Shown piece by piece: positions 1 to 7,471 of a DNA stretch of 64,000 bases. The notes below the pieces were generated by a model, which was given only the letters and a program-made list of their open reading frames with translations, was not told the DNA's origin and searched no databases. Each line of letters begins with the position of its first letter. The first letter of the stretch is position 1. The stretch spans positions 1,054,001 to 1,118,000 of the forward strand of contig NZ_KE136482.1 of assembly GCF_000407185.1 (NCBI RefSeq), read 5' to 3'. The translations under genes were made by a program, and so were the position numbers. The stretch comes from Enterococcus malodoratus ATCC 43197 (GTDB lineage Bacteria; Bacillota; Bacilli; Lactobacillales; Enterococcaceae).

Positions 1-499
1 CCAATTCCGCCCCTGAAAATGTTCGAGCGTATTCTTCTAGTGTCATATTGGCTTTGGCCGTCGGAAATTTCTTTTCATGATTGATAAATCCACTGGTTTG
101 ATAGATCAAATTTTTGATCGAAATATCTTCATCAGGAATCGTCTTCCCCTCATATTTCACCTTGAACCAAGGAAGATATTTCGCAACAGGATCATCCAGC
201 GAAAGCAGCCCTTGATCCTCTAACCATAGAACACCCAATGCAGTAAAAGCTTTCGAAGTGGACCCAATGTAATATAACGTATCCTGATCGGACGGTTGCT
301 CCCCTTTCGAAAGAAAAGTCGCTTTATCCCCATGGATCAATCCTGTAGACACATTTGGTATTTTAGCCTTGTCTACATGCTCCTGAATCATGTCGGAAAT
401 TTCCTCCCGCTCAGTCGCAACTGATGCCGAAGAACTTATCGAAGAAAAAAATAGTACCAACAACGTTACTAAAACCATGACATTTTTTACCCTTTTCAT
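1..499 (-). CDS. Serine hydrolase, beta-lactamase/PBP4-like family (partial, C-terminus outside window)
   Basis: The frame stays open from an ATG at 499 to the window edge (about 166 codons). The start follows a GGGGG ribosome-binding site eight bases upstream. The N-terminus (MKRVKNVMVLVTLLVLFF) is a signal peptide, so the product is exported. Residues around 95-98 read STSK, the S-x-x-K nucleophile motif of the class C beta-lactamase / D-Ala-D-Ala peptidase family, followed by the usual LSLDDPVAKYLP segment. These proteins act on cell-wall peptides, D-amino-acid peptides or esters; the substrate cannot be told. The YxN and HxG motifs fall outside the window. Confidence 0.85.
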   Translation of the reverse strand, partial: MKRVKNVMVLVTLLVLFFSSISSSASVATEREEISDMIQEHVDKAKIPNVSTGLIHGDKATFLSKGEQPSDQDTLYYIGSTSKAFTALGVLWLEDQGLLSLDDPVAKYLPWFKVKYEGKTIPDEDISIKNLIYQTSGFINHEKKFPTAKANMTLEEYARTFSGAEL

Positions 500-718
500 A
501 GAACCCCCAAAATAAATTTATTTTTTCATACCCATTTATCCCCTTTTTACATGAGCGTCGAAACTCTCTATTTCATTCTATGATTAAGGGATGGCAACCA
601 CATCCGACTTAAGTAGGAAGATGGATATACTTTTTATTTTATGTTCAATAATTGAAAGGATCACAGGTAAGACTGAAATACTTTAGTTGAGCAGTAAATT
701 ATTCGCTTAAAACCAAAC

Positions 719-744
719 AAAAAAGCAGCGTACAATTAAATGTA
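719..744 (-). terminator. Left half of a rho-independent terminator split by the IS element
   Basis: Removing the IS (745-2245) and one copy of the GTA duplication restores AAAAAA-GCAGCGTACA-ATTAAA-TGTATGCTGC-TTTTTTT. This is a ten-pair stem with one G-T pair and A/T runs on both sides. The right half is 2249-2261. It would have terminated the minus-strand glycosyltransferase gene. Confidence 0.8.
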
Positions 745-753
745 TGAAGTGCG

Positions 754-795
754 CCCCTTAAGTTAGACCAGAAAATCTAACTTAAGGGGTTTTTT
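754..795 (+). terminator. Protective hairpin at IS left end
   Basis: A perfect 14-bp inverted repeat (754-767 with 776-789, loop CCAGAAAA) is followed by six T's and then the orfA start codon. It would stop transcription entering from outside. The 3' arm contains AAGGGG, the probable orfA ribosome-binding site, so read-through RNA would also bury that site. Low expression control of this sort is common among insertion sequences. Confidence 0.75.
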
Positions 796-796
796 A

Positions 797-1348
797 ATGG
801 CCAAATATGATTATGAGTTCAAAAGAATCGTTGTCGAAGCGTATCAGAATGGTGAAGGTGGCTATCGAACGTTGGCTCGGCGCTTTGGTATTCCAGCTAT
901 GTCGTTAGTTAAAAAATGGGTGAAAACCGCTGAAAGACTTGGCTTTAGCGCTCTAAATCGAAGAAAAGCCGAACAGACTTATTCTTCTCAATTCAAGCAA
1001 GATGTCATACACTATTATTTGACTAGTGGTGACTCTTACCTTGATGTTGCGTTGAACTACGGATTGCCATCTGGAGATTTACTCCAGCACTGGCATCAAG
1101 CATTTCTCCGCGAAGGCATGGAAGGTCTTTCACCCAAACCGAGAGGAAGACCTTCCATGACGAAGAAAAAGAAGAAAACACCAAAGAAACCGTTGACGCG
1201 TGAGCAGGAGCTGGAACGAGAAAATGAACTGCTTCGTGCAGAACTAGCATTCATAAAAAAGCTCCGAGCTTTAGGGATGACTATCCCGGATCGACTCAAG
1301 AACGAGACGCACGAATCATCCACGAACTCCGAAAAGAATTCCGATTAG
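797..1348 (+). CDS. IS3-family transposase OrfA (helix-turn-helix subunit)
   Basis: This is a 183-residue protein with two helix-turn-helix units: residues 5-45 (KRIVVEAYQNGEGGYRTLAR) and about 60-105. A basic linker and a leucine-zipper-like coiled coil (LERENELLRAELAFIKKL, about 140-157) follow, as in IS150-group OrfA, which binds the terminal repeats. At 1255-1261 the heptamer A AAA AAG is in phase for -1 slippage (codons AAA 1256-1258, AAG 1259-1261). A fraction of ribosomes would therefore continue into orfB and make the OrfAB transposase. The start ATG is preceded by AAGGGG. Confidence 0.92.
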   Translation: MAKYDYEFKRIVVEAYQNGEGGYRTLARRFGIPAMSLVKKWVKTAERLGFSALNRRKAEQTYSSQFKQDVIHYYLTSGDSYLDVALNYGLPSGDLLQHWHQAFLREGMEGLSPKPRGRPSMTKKKKKTPKKPLTREQELERENELLRAELAFIKKLRALGMTIPDRLKNETHESSTNSEKNSD

Positions 1349-2187
1349 GAATTCTACTTGAAGCGACGAAATTTCCTAAAGCAACGTATATGTATTGGCA
1401 ACAACGCTTCAATCGTGAAAATCCAGACGCCGCATTAGAAAAAATTATTACAGAACTTTTCGAAGAAAATAATGGGAATTATGGCTATCGTCGCATTCAA
1501 ATTGCCTTGAATGAACGCGGACTAAAAGTGAACCAAAAGAAAATCCGTCGATTGATGCGTAAGCTTGGACTGAAAGGCGAGAAGTTCACACGAAAATCTC
1601 GTAAGTACTGTTCTTACAAAGGAACTGTTGGACAAGTGGCGAAAAATCGTATTCACCGCCGTTTTTATACATCGGTTCCTCATCAAAAAATCACTACAGA
1701 TACCTCTGAATTCAAGTATTTCGAACGGGACAATACGGGGCGAGTAGTAATCAAAAAACTGTACCTTAACCCGTTCCTTGATATGTTTAATGGAGAAGTT
1801 TTGTCCTACCGAATTTCAGAGACACCAACGTTAAAGGCCATTCTTGATGGTCAAAAAGAAGCCATTGACTACACTGCAGATTGTCCCTATCGTCGGACAT
1901 TCCACTCTGATCAAGGTTGGGCTTACCAGTTGAAGCAATATAGAAAACCATTATCGAATAAGAATATCTTTCAAAGCATGTCCCGAAAGGGCAACTGTTT
2001 GGACAACTCACTGATAGAAAACTTCTTCGGTTTATTAAAGCAAGAAATGTATCATGGTGTCGAATATACAAGTTTTGAGCACTTGAAACAGGCAATTGAG
2101 GACTGGATAGATTACTACAATCATCGTCGAATTAAAACCCGGCTTGGTTGTAGTCCAGTTCAGTACCGAGAGCGAATGACAGCATAA
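1261..2187 (+). CDS. IS3-family transposase OrfB (DDE catalytic part, made by -1 frameshift)
   Basis: The frame is continuous with orfA after a -1 shift at 1255-1261 and reads on to 2187. The first ATG in frame is at 1390. It contains an HTH_21 segment (NNGNYGYRRIQIALNERG) and an integrase core with the DDE triad: D in TTDTSEFKY, D in HSDQGW, and E in SLIENFFGLLKQE. The C-terminal YNHRRIKTRLG is typical of the family. It carries out strand cleavage and transfer for the element, most likely as the OrfAB fusion. No stop codons or frame damage are seen. Confidence 0.92.
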   Translation, partial: APSFRDDYPGSTQERDARIIHELRKEFRLGILLEATKFPKATYMYWQQRFNRENPDAALEKIITELFEENNGNYGYRRIQIALNERGLKVNQKKIRRLMRKLGLKGEKFTRKSRKYCSYKGTVGQVAKNRIHRRFYTSVPHQKITTDTSEFKYFERDNTGRVVIKKLYLNPFLDMFNGEVLSYRISETPTLKAILDGQKEAIDYTADCPYRRTFHSDQGWAYQLKQYRKPLSNKNIFQSMSRKGNCLDNSLIENFFGLLKQEMYHGVEYTSFEHLKQAIEDWIDYYNHRRIKTRLGCSPVQYRERMTA

Positions 2188-2263
2188 AAATATACCGACC
2201 AGTTTTTCCAGTCGGTATATGGTCTAACTATTGGGTCTCACTTCAGTATGCTGCTTTTTTTAC

Positions 2264-2291
2264 GTAATGTAATACTATCCGTTTACATTAC
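2264..2291. other. Small hairpin downstream of the GT8 gene
   Basis: GTAATGTAA (2264-2272) pairs with TTACATTAC (2283-2291) across a ten-base loop, just right of the IS-split terminator. No T-run follows on the minus strand, so it is not a convincing terminator on its own. Confidence 0.4.
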
Positions 2292-2310
2292 TTTCGCGAA
2301 TTAAAATAGT

Positions 2311-3183
2311 TTATTTATCTGACTCACAATTTAAAGTTTTTACCGTGTATAAATACTCCCAAAAATCTTTTTCCCATTTATCCAACACAAGTAAGTGTTC
2401 CCACGGCATCGAATTTTTTTCAAATTCAACAAAGTGTCGCACTTTAACAGTTTCTCTAGCCCTTTCAATTTCCAAAAATTTGGAATAATTTGTGTTTTTA
2501 GCCCAATCAAATAGCCAATGATCATCCTTCTGGTAATTGTATTCATAGGGTAATAAGTGAACACTTTCTTCACAAAGAATATTCAAAATCGTTTGATCTA
2601 AATACAAGTATCCCTTCTTATTTATCATACTCAGTATTTCTTCTGGGCTAATCAATTTGTTGAACAGAGCTACATTAAATAGAATAACCCCTGAGTTGAA
2701 GTAATTTTTCATGGTTTTAACCCCAAAATGATCAGAACTATCCGCACTATCACTGACAACCGAAAAGTAGAAATCCCTAACTGCGGCAAGCGCCTTTTCC
2801 TCAGGTAAAAGATTAAAAAAGTTGGATACATCATCGTATACAATAGTGTCATTATCTAAATACAGGATGGTATCATAGTTATTAAAATAGGAAGGCAGAA
2901 ATAATCTCCACAAGGTAACTTCTGGAAACCGTGAATTACTATAATTTTTTATTTCTTTTACTATTTCGGGAGGATACCAAATGTTGATAGACACACTTTC
3001 TGTTTCATAAAGTTTAGGAATACTCTTTAGCTTCTGTATTTCTTCGTTTCCTAATTCGCTAACGACCACCAATATGTCTAAAGGTTCTTTGGTTTTGTAA
3101 TTACTTACAATTGAAGCAATGGATACTGCTGTTAACTGTATATGTGGTCGAGTGACACAATAAATAACTGCCTTTTTCTTCAT
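2311..3183 (-). CDS. Glycosyltransferase family 8 protein
   Basis: This 290-residue cytosolic protein has the GT8 fold. Its N-terminal strand (KAVIYCVTRPHIQLTAVSI) binds the sugar nucleotide. The metal-binding DxD-type motif is in YLDNDTIVYDDV (around residue 110). The later FNSGVILFN and YLDQTILNIL segments are typical of LgtC/GspA-like enzymes. It probably transfers galactose or glucose from a UDP-sugar onto a wall glycan, glycoprotein or teichoic acid; the acceptor is not shown by context. It stands alone. Its downstream terminator was the target of the IS insertion at 745. Confidence 0.88.
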   Translation of the reverse strand: MKKKAVIYCVTRPHIQLTAVSIASIVSNYKTKEPLDILVVVSELGNEEIQKLKSIPKLYETESVSINIWYPPEIVKEIKNYSNSRFPEVTLWRLFLPSYFNNYDTILYLDNDTIVYDDVSNFFNLLPEEKALAAVRDFYFSVVSDSADSSDHFGVKTMKNYFNSGVILFNVALFNKLISPEEILSMINKKGYLYLDQTILNILCEESVHLLPYEYNYQKDDHWLFDWAKNTNYSKFLEIERARETVKVRHFVEFEKNSMPWEHLLVLDKWEKDFWEYLYTVKTLNCESDK

Positions 3184-3303
3184 AGTTCACATCCAAAATA
3201 TTCTTAAGTGTCTTCTTATTATTTCTGGCAAGAGAATCTCTTTTAATGACGCAAATAGAAATAGTAGCTCTCAAATCTTATTTTATAGTGTTCGAATTAC
3301 AAA

Positions 3304-3339
3304 AAGAAGTTTAGTCCCAACTTTGGGACTAAACTTCTT
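3304..3339 (-). terminator. Rho-independent terminator
   Basis: AAGAAGTTTAGTCCCAA (3304-3320) pairs perfectly with 3323-3339 and is followed on the minus strand by TTTTT. It lies 62 bases past the DUF2716 reading frame and would end that transcript before the GT8 gene. Confidence 0.85.
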
Positions 3340-3400
3340 AGCAAGATTTTCGCAAAAAAGTAACACAACTGGATTGTATTACTTTCAAGCTTGAACCATT

Positions 3401-3949
3401 TTATTTCTTATTCCCAGCACTAGATTCAATCAGTGTAAATCCAAGATACTGAGCGTTCTTTTGAATTTCTTTTCTCAATTGTTCACCATAGACAAAAATA
3501 TGTTGCCGCCACGGATCAGTCAGATAGCCCCAAGATAAATCCTTGGAAAAGAACAAATAATAATCTCCATTGGGGTAAAATTCTGGAAAATACGCATTGT
3601 ATCCACCACCGTGATATCTTTCATCCAAAATAAATGTTGGGTTCTCTTTACGTGTCTTCACTTGCGGATAGTATTCGTAACAAGTATGCTGCCAATCTAA
3701 AGCGTACATATATTTTTGATCTTTTAAGCACATGCAAAAAATGCCTTGGATCGTTTAACGCCAGCTAGGATCAGAATCAGCTATGGCACTTACTCCCTTG
3801 CAACTGTAAAGATCGTGAGGCTCCTTTAATGTATAGCGTGAATCTTCAGCCTTATAATCTGGTTCGAAAGAAAATCGTTGGTAGACAATGTCCCATAGTT
3901 CTTCCATTAGTTGTTCTGAGAGTATTTTCCACTCTTGTTGATGTTTCAT
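3401..3949 (-). pseudogene. DUF2716-like gene interrupted by an in-frame stop codon
   Basis: One reading frame runs from an ATG at 3949 to 3401 (183 codons) but carries TAA at 3755-3757, after DSDPSWR. Homology-like sequence continues in the same frame (TIQGIFCMCLKDQKYMYALDW). The C-terminal part, with ERYHGGGYNAYFPEFYPNGD, DYYLFFSKDLSWGYL and TDPWRQHIFVYGEQL, resembles the DUF2716 family of unknown function as I remember it. The only visible lesion is the nonsense codon, so the gene is either a young pseudogene or makes a 64-residue fragment. A sequencing error is possible. Confidence 0.65.
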
Positions 3950-4160
3950 GATAAGCCTCGTTTCTGGGTTGATATCCAGTATTCAAAGTATAATGATAAT
4001 TTGAATACTCTGTACTCAATTCTTTTAGTTTTAAAAGGCGAAAAAGGCAACCTCAAGCGCTATCAGTCTCCATTTTACATCAAATGGATTAATAAAAATC
4101 TGCTTAAGTGAAAAAAATGATGATATAGTTTCCAGCATCGTTGGTGAATGCTATTTATAC
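3950..4160. other. Intergenic region, no gene seen
   Basis: AT-rich DNA upstream of the DUF2716 gene start and downstream of the LXG operon. Together with 4238-4352 it makes a 400-base gap whose only clear structure is the 77-bp repeat at 4161-4237. Confidence 0.6.
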
Positions 4161-4237
4161 AGTCCTTTGATACCAATGTATTCTGAAAAACAAAAACACC
4201 ACCAGTATAATGCTAGATAAGTAGCTTATACTGATGG
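4161..4237 (-). repeat. 77-bp hairpin repeat, copy A (terminator of LXG operon)
   Basis: It aligns without gaps to 7384-7460 at about 58 of 77 positions. The core is a stem of 4199-4210 with 4226-4237 (one mismatch) around a GCTA...TAGC inner pair. On the minus strand the stem is followed by GTTTTTGTTTTT, so it can serve as the terminator of the LXG operon. Stem bases differ from copy B in compensated pairs. Confidence 0.7.
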
Positions 4238-4352
4238 ACTATATAATTAGTATTACTTCCGTCAAAAAGGATTTATTTGATTTTTTTCTCTTAGTATACT
4301 TTCCAATACTTATTAAAAAAACTTTGTTTAAAATTTCTCTGTTTTTTCAATT

Positions 4353-4700
4353 TTAATATCCTAAAGATGACAACAGCTCTAACCCCATTTCTCTACATTC
4401 TTCCCATTCTGGTGCTGATTTTAATGCTTCTTCACTCCATAAGTCCTTATTTTCACTCATTTTCTCTAAATATCCATCAACATCTAAGAATTTTTGGAAT
4501 TGTTCTTTATCTATCCATTCTGCATCAAATAATTCTTTTGCATACTTTATTGTTATATCAGAAAAATCTGATGCAATCTCATCAGCAACTGGAAATCCTT
4601 TTAACTTTTCTATTTGATCTATCGGAGTCATTGTAAATTCATTTAAGTTTTCAATCATTCTGTCATATAACAACGTTAATTTTTCTACATCATTAATCAT
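4353..4700 (-). CDS. Putative immunity protein for the adjacent LXG toxin
   Basis: A 115-residue acidic, alpha-helical protein (MINDVEKLTLLYDRMIENL...) with no signal peptide or membrane segment. It starts four bases inside the toxin gene (ATGA overlap at 4697-4700), so the two are translationally coupled. Position directly behind an LXG toxin, small size and low pI are what immunity genes in such operons show; I do not recognise the family. The role, neutralising the toxin in the producing cell, is inferred from position only. Confidence 0.6.
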   Translation of the reverse strand: MINDVEKLTLLYDRMIENLNEFTMTPIDQIEKLKGFPVADEIASDFSDITIKYAKELFDAEWIDKEQFQKFLDVDGYLEKMSENKDLWSEEALKSAPEWEECREMGLELLSSLGY

Positions 4701-6187
4701 TCTTTCACAACCCTTCCGTCAATATAAATTCTAGAAATTCCATTTTCCGGAGAGGATACCTTATAATAAGGTAAATCACCATGGTGCCCACCACCGGGAT
4801 GATACTGAATATATCTTGAACTTCCACTGGTTCCTGCCGGGGGATTCATACTAAATCCTCCACCTTTTTCAAAAGGAATACCTGCATTTTCACCTTTCTT
4901 AAGAGGAGTCACATTCCACCCCTTCTTTTTCACAAAATCGACAACATCAATAGGATTAACACCTGTTAGCGAACTCGGTGTATCAATTATTTCGTTTATT
5001 GACTTAACTGAAGTTTGCCACTGAACATTTCCAGATCCATATTTAACCTTAAAATATTCATTCCATTCTTTTCCAGATACTGGATTTTCTGCTCCAAAGT
5101 CAAACTTCACTCTTTTTACTTCATCAAAATAGCCAGCTTTGGTTAATATCGAGATTTCTTTCTCTGTTAACGCAACGCCCTTCAATAGTTTATTTCCTGC
5201 TTTGATTTCTTTCGCCATTCTTAAAAGTTTTTCTACAGGAATTACGGATAAAGCTAACCAAAACCCAGCTTCCAAACGACTTTCTTTTTCTCCTGAAAGC
5301 CAATCTTTTCCAGTCACCAACCGATAGATATCATTAATAAGTGTCAAATCCCCCATGAAATGAAGAGCACTTAAATTCGCAGCTTGAACAATTTCATTAT
5401 ATCGTTTTGACTGTTCTGCGTCATAAATACCATCTACGTAAACTTCGTAGATGTAAGTTTCTCCCTGTGTTCCCTTACCAATAGCCCGTTGTTTAACCTC
5501 AACTTTAGGTCCATCACCTTTTTCCATTGCACGTTTTTCCCACTGCAAATTAATATGCGTAGCCCATGCCATATCTTCCTGTTTCGGCACCATAAATGTC
5601 CCTGTACTTCCATTCCAACATGTCCCAGCCTGTGCTGTTCCCGCGTTCACAGCCGATTCCAGTGTTGCTATCTCAGAAAAAATAGAAGGAGAAGAAGAAT
5701 CGAATTTCAATAATTTTTTTAGTTTCTTGTCCAGTTTCTTCTTCGCCTTTTCTTGCCCCTCTTTGACGTCCTTGACCGACTTCAACACTGTTTTCTTAGC
5801 AGGTTCAGGCAACGGACTACTTGAAACAAATTGAATAATTGAATTGGCGGTATCAATTCCTTGTTGGTATTGTTGAATTTGTTCTTCCAACTCGGATGAT
5901 TTCAAATCCGCACTATCGACTTGTGATTGGTAGTCGTCTGGGAACTTCTGGCACGCTTTGGCGGTTGCCTCAGCCAAAAGCATACCACCTTTAGCTAAAG
6001 GATTTAAGACTGCTGAGAAATATTGTTTGGCTGAATCATAGGTTTTCCCCTGCAACTCGGCACTGCTCATGACAAATTGATTGATGGCTTGCTGAAGCTG
6101 TTGATAGCCTTGAATTTGTTTTTGGCACATCGTGTTGACACCGCTCGCCTGGGCTTGCGAACTGCCGACATACATATCAATGCTCAT
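4697..6187 (-). CDS. LXG-domain polymorphic toxin (type VII secretion substrate)
   Basis: The protein has 496 residues. Residues 1-200 form the helical LXG domain (MSIDMYVGSSQAQASG, FVMSSAELQGKTYDSAKQYF) that is recognised by the Esx/T7SSb machinery. The middle (about 300-360, AGFWLALSVIPVEKLLRMAKE) looks like a pre-toxin linker. The C-terminal 130 residues carry FEKGGGFSMNP and YHPGGGHHGDLPYYKVSS, a His-rich module of the sort seen at the ends of nuclease-type polymorphic toxins. The exact toxin class is not certain. It is the last-but-one gene of a five-gene minus-strand operon and overlaps both neighbours. Its product would be delivered into or against competing Gram-positive cells. Confidence 0.85.
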   Translation of the reverse strand: MSIDMYVGSSQAQASGVNTMCQKQIQGYQQLQQAINQFVMSSAELQGKTYDSAKQYFSAVLNPLAKGGMLLAEATAKACQKFPDDYQSQVDSADLKSSELEEQIQQYQQGIDTANSIIQFVSSSPLPEPAKKTVLKSVKDVKEGQEKAKKKLDKKLKKLLKFDSSSPSIFSEIATLESAVNAGTAQAGTCWNGSTGTFMVPKQEDMAWATHINLQWEKRAMEKGDGPKVEVKQRAIGKGTQGETYIYEVYVDGIYDAEQSKRYNEIVQAANLSALHFMGDLTLINDIYRLVTGKDWLSGEKESRLEAGFWLALSVIPVEKLLRMAKEIKAGNKLLKGVALTEKEISILTKAGYFDEVKRVKFDFGAENPVSGKEWNEYFKVKYGSGNVQWQTSVKSINEIIDTPSSLTGVNPIDVVDFVKKKGWNVTPLKKGENAGIPFEKGGGFSMNPPAGTSGSSRYIQYHPGGGHHGDLPYYKVSSPENGISRIYIDGRVVKE

Positions 6188-6536
6188 TGGTTTCCTCCTC
6201 GCTGTATAATTTTTGTTTCTCTTTGTTCAATGCTTGATCGTGCTCTTCTAGCAATTGTTGTTCTCGCTTAATTTCTCTTTTTTCATCCCCTAGTGCTGCC
6301 ATCGCTTTTCCAGCATCCCGAGAAAAGAAGGAATAGAGTTCATCGAAATCACGACCGCCATCATTTTTTCGAAAGGTCTCGCGTGATTTTTGTAATCGTT
6401 GCTGAGTTTGTCGAAAATAGGTTCCGATGCCATCATTCAAGCGATCAACTGAGCGTTGACGATCATATAATTCGTCTTGCTTCTTAGTTACGCCTCTTTG
6501 TTCTCTACGAATGTCATCTAATCGTTGTTCACTCAT
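6177..6536 (-). CDS. DUF3958 family protein (LXG toxin chaperone-type)
   Basis: A 119-residue, very polar, coiled-coil protein (EQRLDDIRREQRGVTKKQDELYDRQ). It matches the DUF3958 pattern of small proteins that sit just ahead of LXG toxins and are thought to bind the LXG helices as targeting chaperones. The ATG at 6536 overlaps the TGA of the preceding gene (TGATG); a GTG one codon earlier is an alternative start. It overlaps the toxin start by 11 bases. Function is by family and context. Confidence 0.75.
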   Translation of the reverse strand: MSEQRLDDIRREQRGVTKKQDELYDRQRSVDRLNDGIGTYFRQTQQRLQKSRETFRKNDGGRDFDELYSFFSRDAGKAMAALGDEKREIKREQQLLEEHDQALNKEKQKLYSEEETNEH

Positions 6537-6814
6537 CACAAATTCTTCCTCGTAAATAATTCTTTCCCAGCTTGATCGATCGCTTCAAAGTTTTTCGCCA
6601 CACTATTGATGTTACTGGAAGCACTGTTCACTGCTTCGGTGACTTTTAGTACCGCATTGATGGTGGATTTCACTGCATTTTGCGCGGATTTATTTCCCGA
6701 AACAGTTGTTTGTGCGTCACTTGTGGGAACACCACCTCCCGTCAAGCTGCCTGCCGCGCTCTTCAACGCACTCGCTCGTTGTTGGGCTACTCCCAGATTA
6801 CTTTTTACTGCCAT
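6536..6814 (-). CDS. Lap1-like / TIGR04197 family small T7SS protein
   Basis: This is a 92-residue WXG100-like helical hairpin protein (MAVKSNLGVAQQRASALKSA, ending FEAIDQAGKELFTRKNL). It resembles the TIGR04197/DUF3130 group that pairs with LXG toxins for export. I chose the ATG at 6814 because GGAG lies eight bases upstream. The longer frame from 6850 adds MCAGAFFKRSRT without a ribosome-binding site. It lies between the WXG100 gene and DUF3958, as expected for an LXG cassette. Confidence 0.75.
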   Translation of the reverse strand: MAVKSNLGVAQQRASALKSAAGSLTGGGVPTSDAQTTVSGNKSAQNAVKSTINAVLKVTEAVNSASSNINSVAKNFEAIDQAGKELFTRKNL

Positions 6815-6873
6815 AGTTCTGCTCCTTTTGAAAAAAGCACCAGCACACAATGTACTGATGCTTAAAATTCCTA

Positions 6874-7170
6874 TTAGTTTAAGCCGAATGATCCAGCATC
6901 TTGGCGGTCGCGTTCTGCCACGGTATCCGCATATTTGTTCAATTGTCCGTGGATACTTTCTAGTAATTCTTCCATTTGTTTTACGTTGCCTTCTAATTGG
7001 TTGTATTGTTCCAAGTATGCACGAAACGCTTCACCTTGCCATTGTTGAGCGATCGTTTGATTCATTGAATTGACTTTGCGGATCGCGTCCTCGATTTGTG
7101 CTGAGGCTTGTTGATAGACCTTCGCCTCGGATTTCAGCTGTTCGGGTGTGACTGTAATTGCTCCTGCCAT
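6874..7170 (-). CDS. WXG100 family protein (EsxA/ESAT-6-like)
   Basis: 98 residues, with two helices separated by the WQG turn (QQWQGEAFRAYLEQYN) that defines WXG100 proteins. The start has a strong site (TAGGAGG, spacing eight). It is the first gene of the LXG operon. In T7SSb such proteins are small secreted partners that travel with, or help target, the toxin. The core EsxA/EssC machine itself is not in this window. Confidence 0.9.
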   Translation of the reverse strand: MAGAITVTPEQLKSEAKVYQQASAQIEDAIRKVNSMNQTIAQQWQGEAFRAYLEQYNQLEGNVKQMEELLESIHGQLNKYADTVAERDRQDAGSFGLN

Positions 7171-7274
7171 TTGTTAATTCCTCCTAAATATATGTTGTAC
7201 CTAAAGATAACCTACTTTTGGAGCTGTGAATCAAAGTTCATCGGATACGAAAAAAAGTTGCGTATACGACGAAA

Positions 7275-7300
7275 AGACCAACAATTAAATTTGTTGGTCT
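7275..7300 (-). terminator. Hairpin between serine hydrolase gene and LXG operon
   Basis: AGACCAACAA (7275-7284) pairs with TTGTTGGTCT (7291-7300), followed on the minus strand by TTTT. It would separate the LXG operon from transcription coming from 7472-8419. Confidence 0.6.
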
Positions 7301-7383
7301 GGAAATAGTTTATAAACAATTAATCTACAAAAATTGTCTTTTATAATTCGACTCCGCGTATCACAAATGAATGATATTCCCAC

Positions 7384-7460
7384 AATCCTTTGGTAGCAAT
7401 ATATTCTGAAAATAGGAAAACCTACCATTATCATGCTAGTTGTTTAGCTTATAATGGTGG
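7384..7460 (-). repeat. 77-bp hairpin repeat, copy B
   Basis: Copy B of the repeat at 4161-4237, in the same orientation and just past the stop codon of the serine hydrolase gene. The stem pairs 7422-7431 with 7451-7460, again around GCTA...TAGC. On the minus strand it is followed by GTTTTCCTATTTTC. It probably terminates the hydrolase transcript. Confidence 0.65.
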
Positions 7461-7471
7461 GCGATTATCGA

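Larger units (their letters stand above)
745..2245 (+). mobile_element. IS3-family insertion sequence, IS150 group, 1501 bp, complete
   Basis: Both ends are visible. The left inverted repeat starts TGAAGTGCGCCCC at 745. The right end, read in reverse, starts TGAAGTGAGACCC. Over 25 bases most positions match, and both finish in TTAGACC. A 3-bp GTA target duplication flanks it (742-744 and 2246-2248), as is usual for IS3-family insertions. Inside are two overlapping transposase frames joined by a slippery A6G. Length, frame arrangement and DDE order fit the IS150 group. The intact frames suggest a recent, possibly active copy. Confidence 0.93.
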
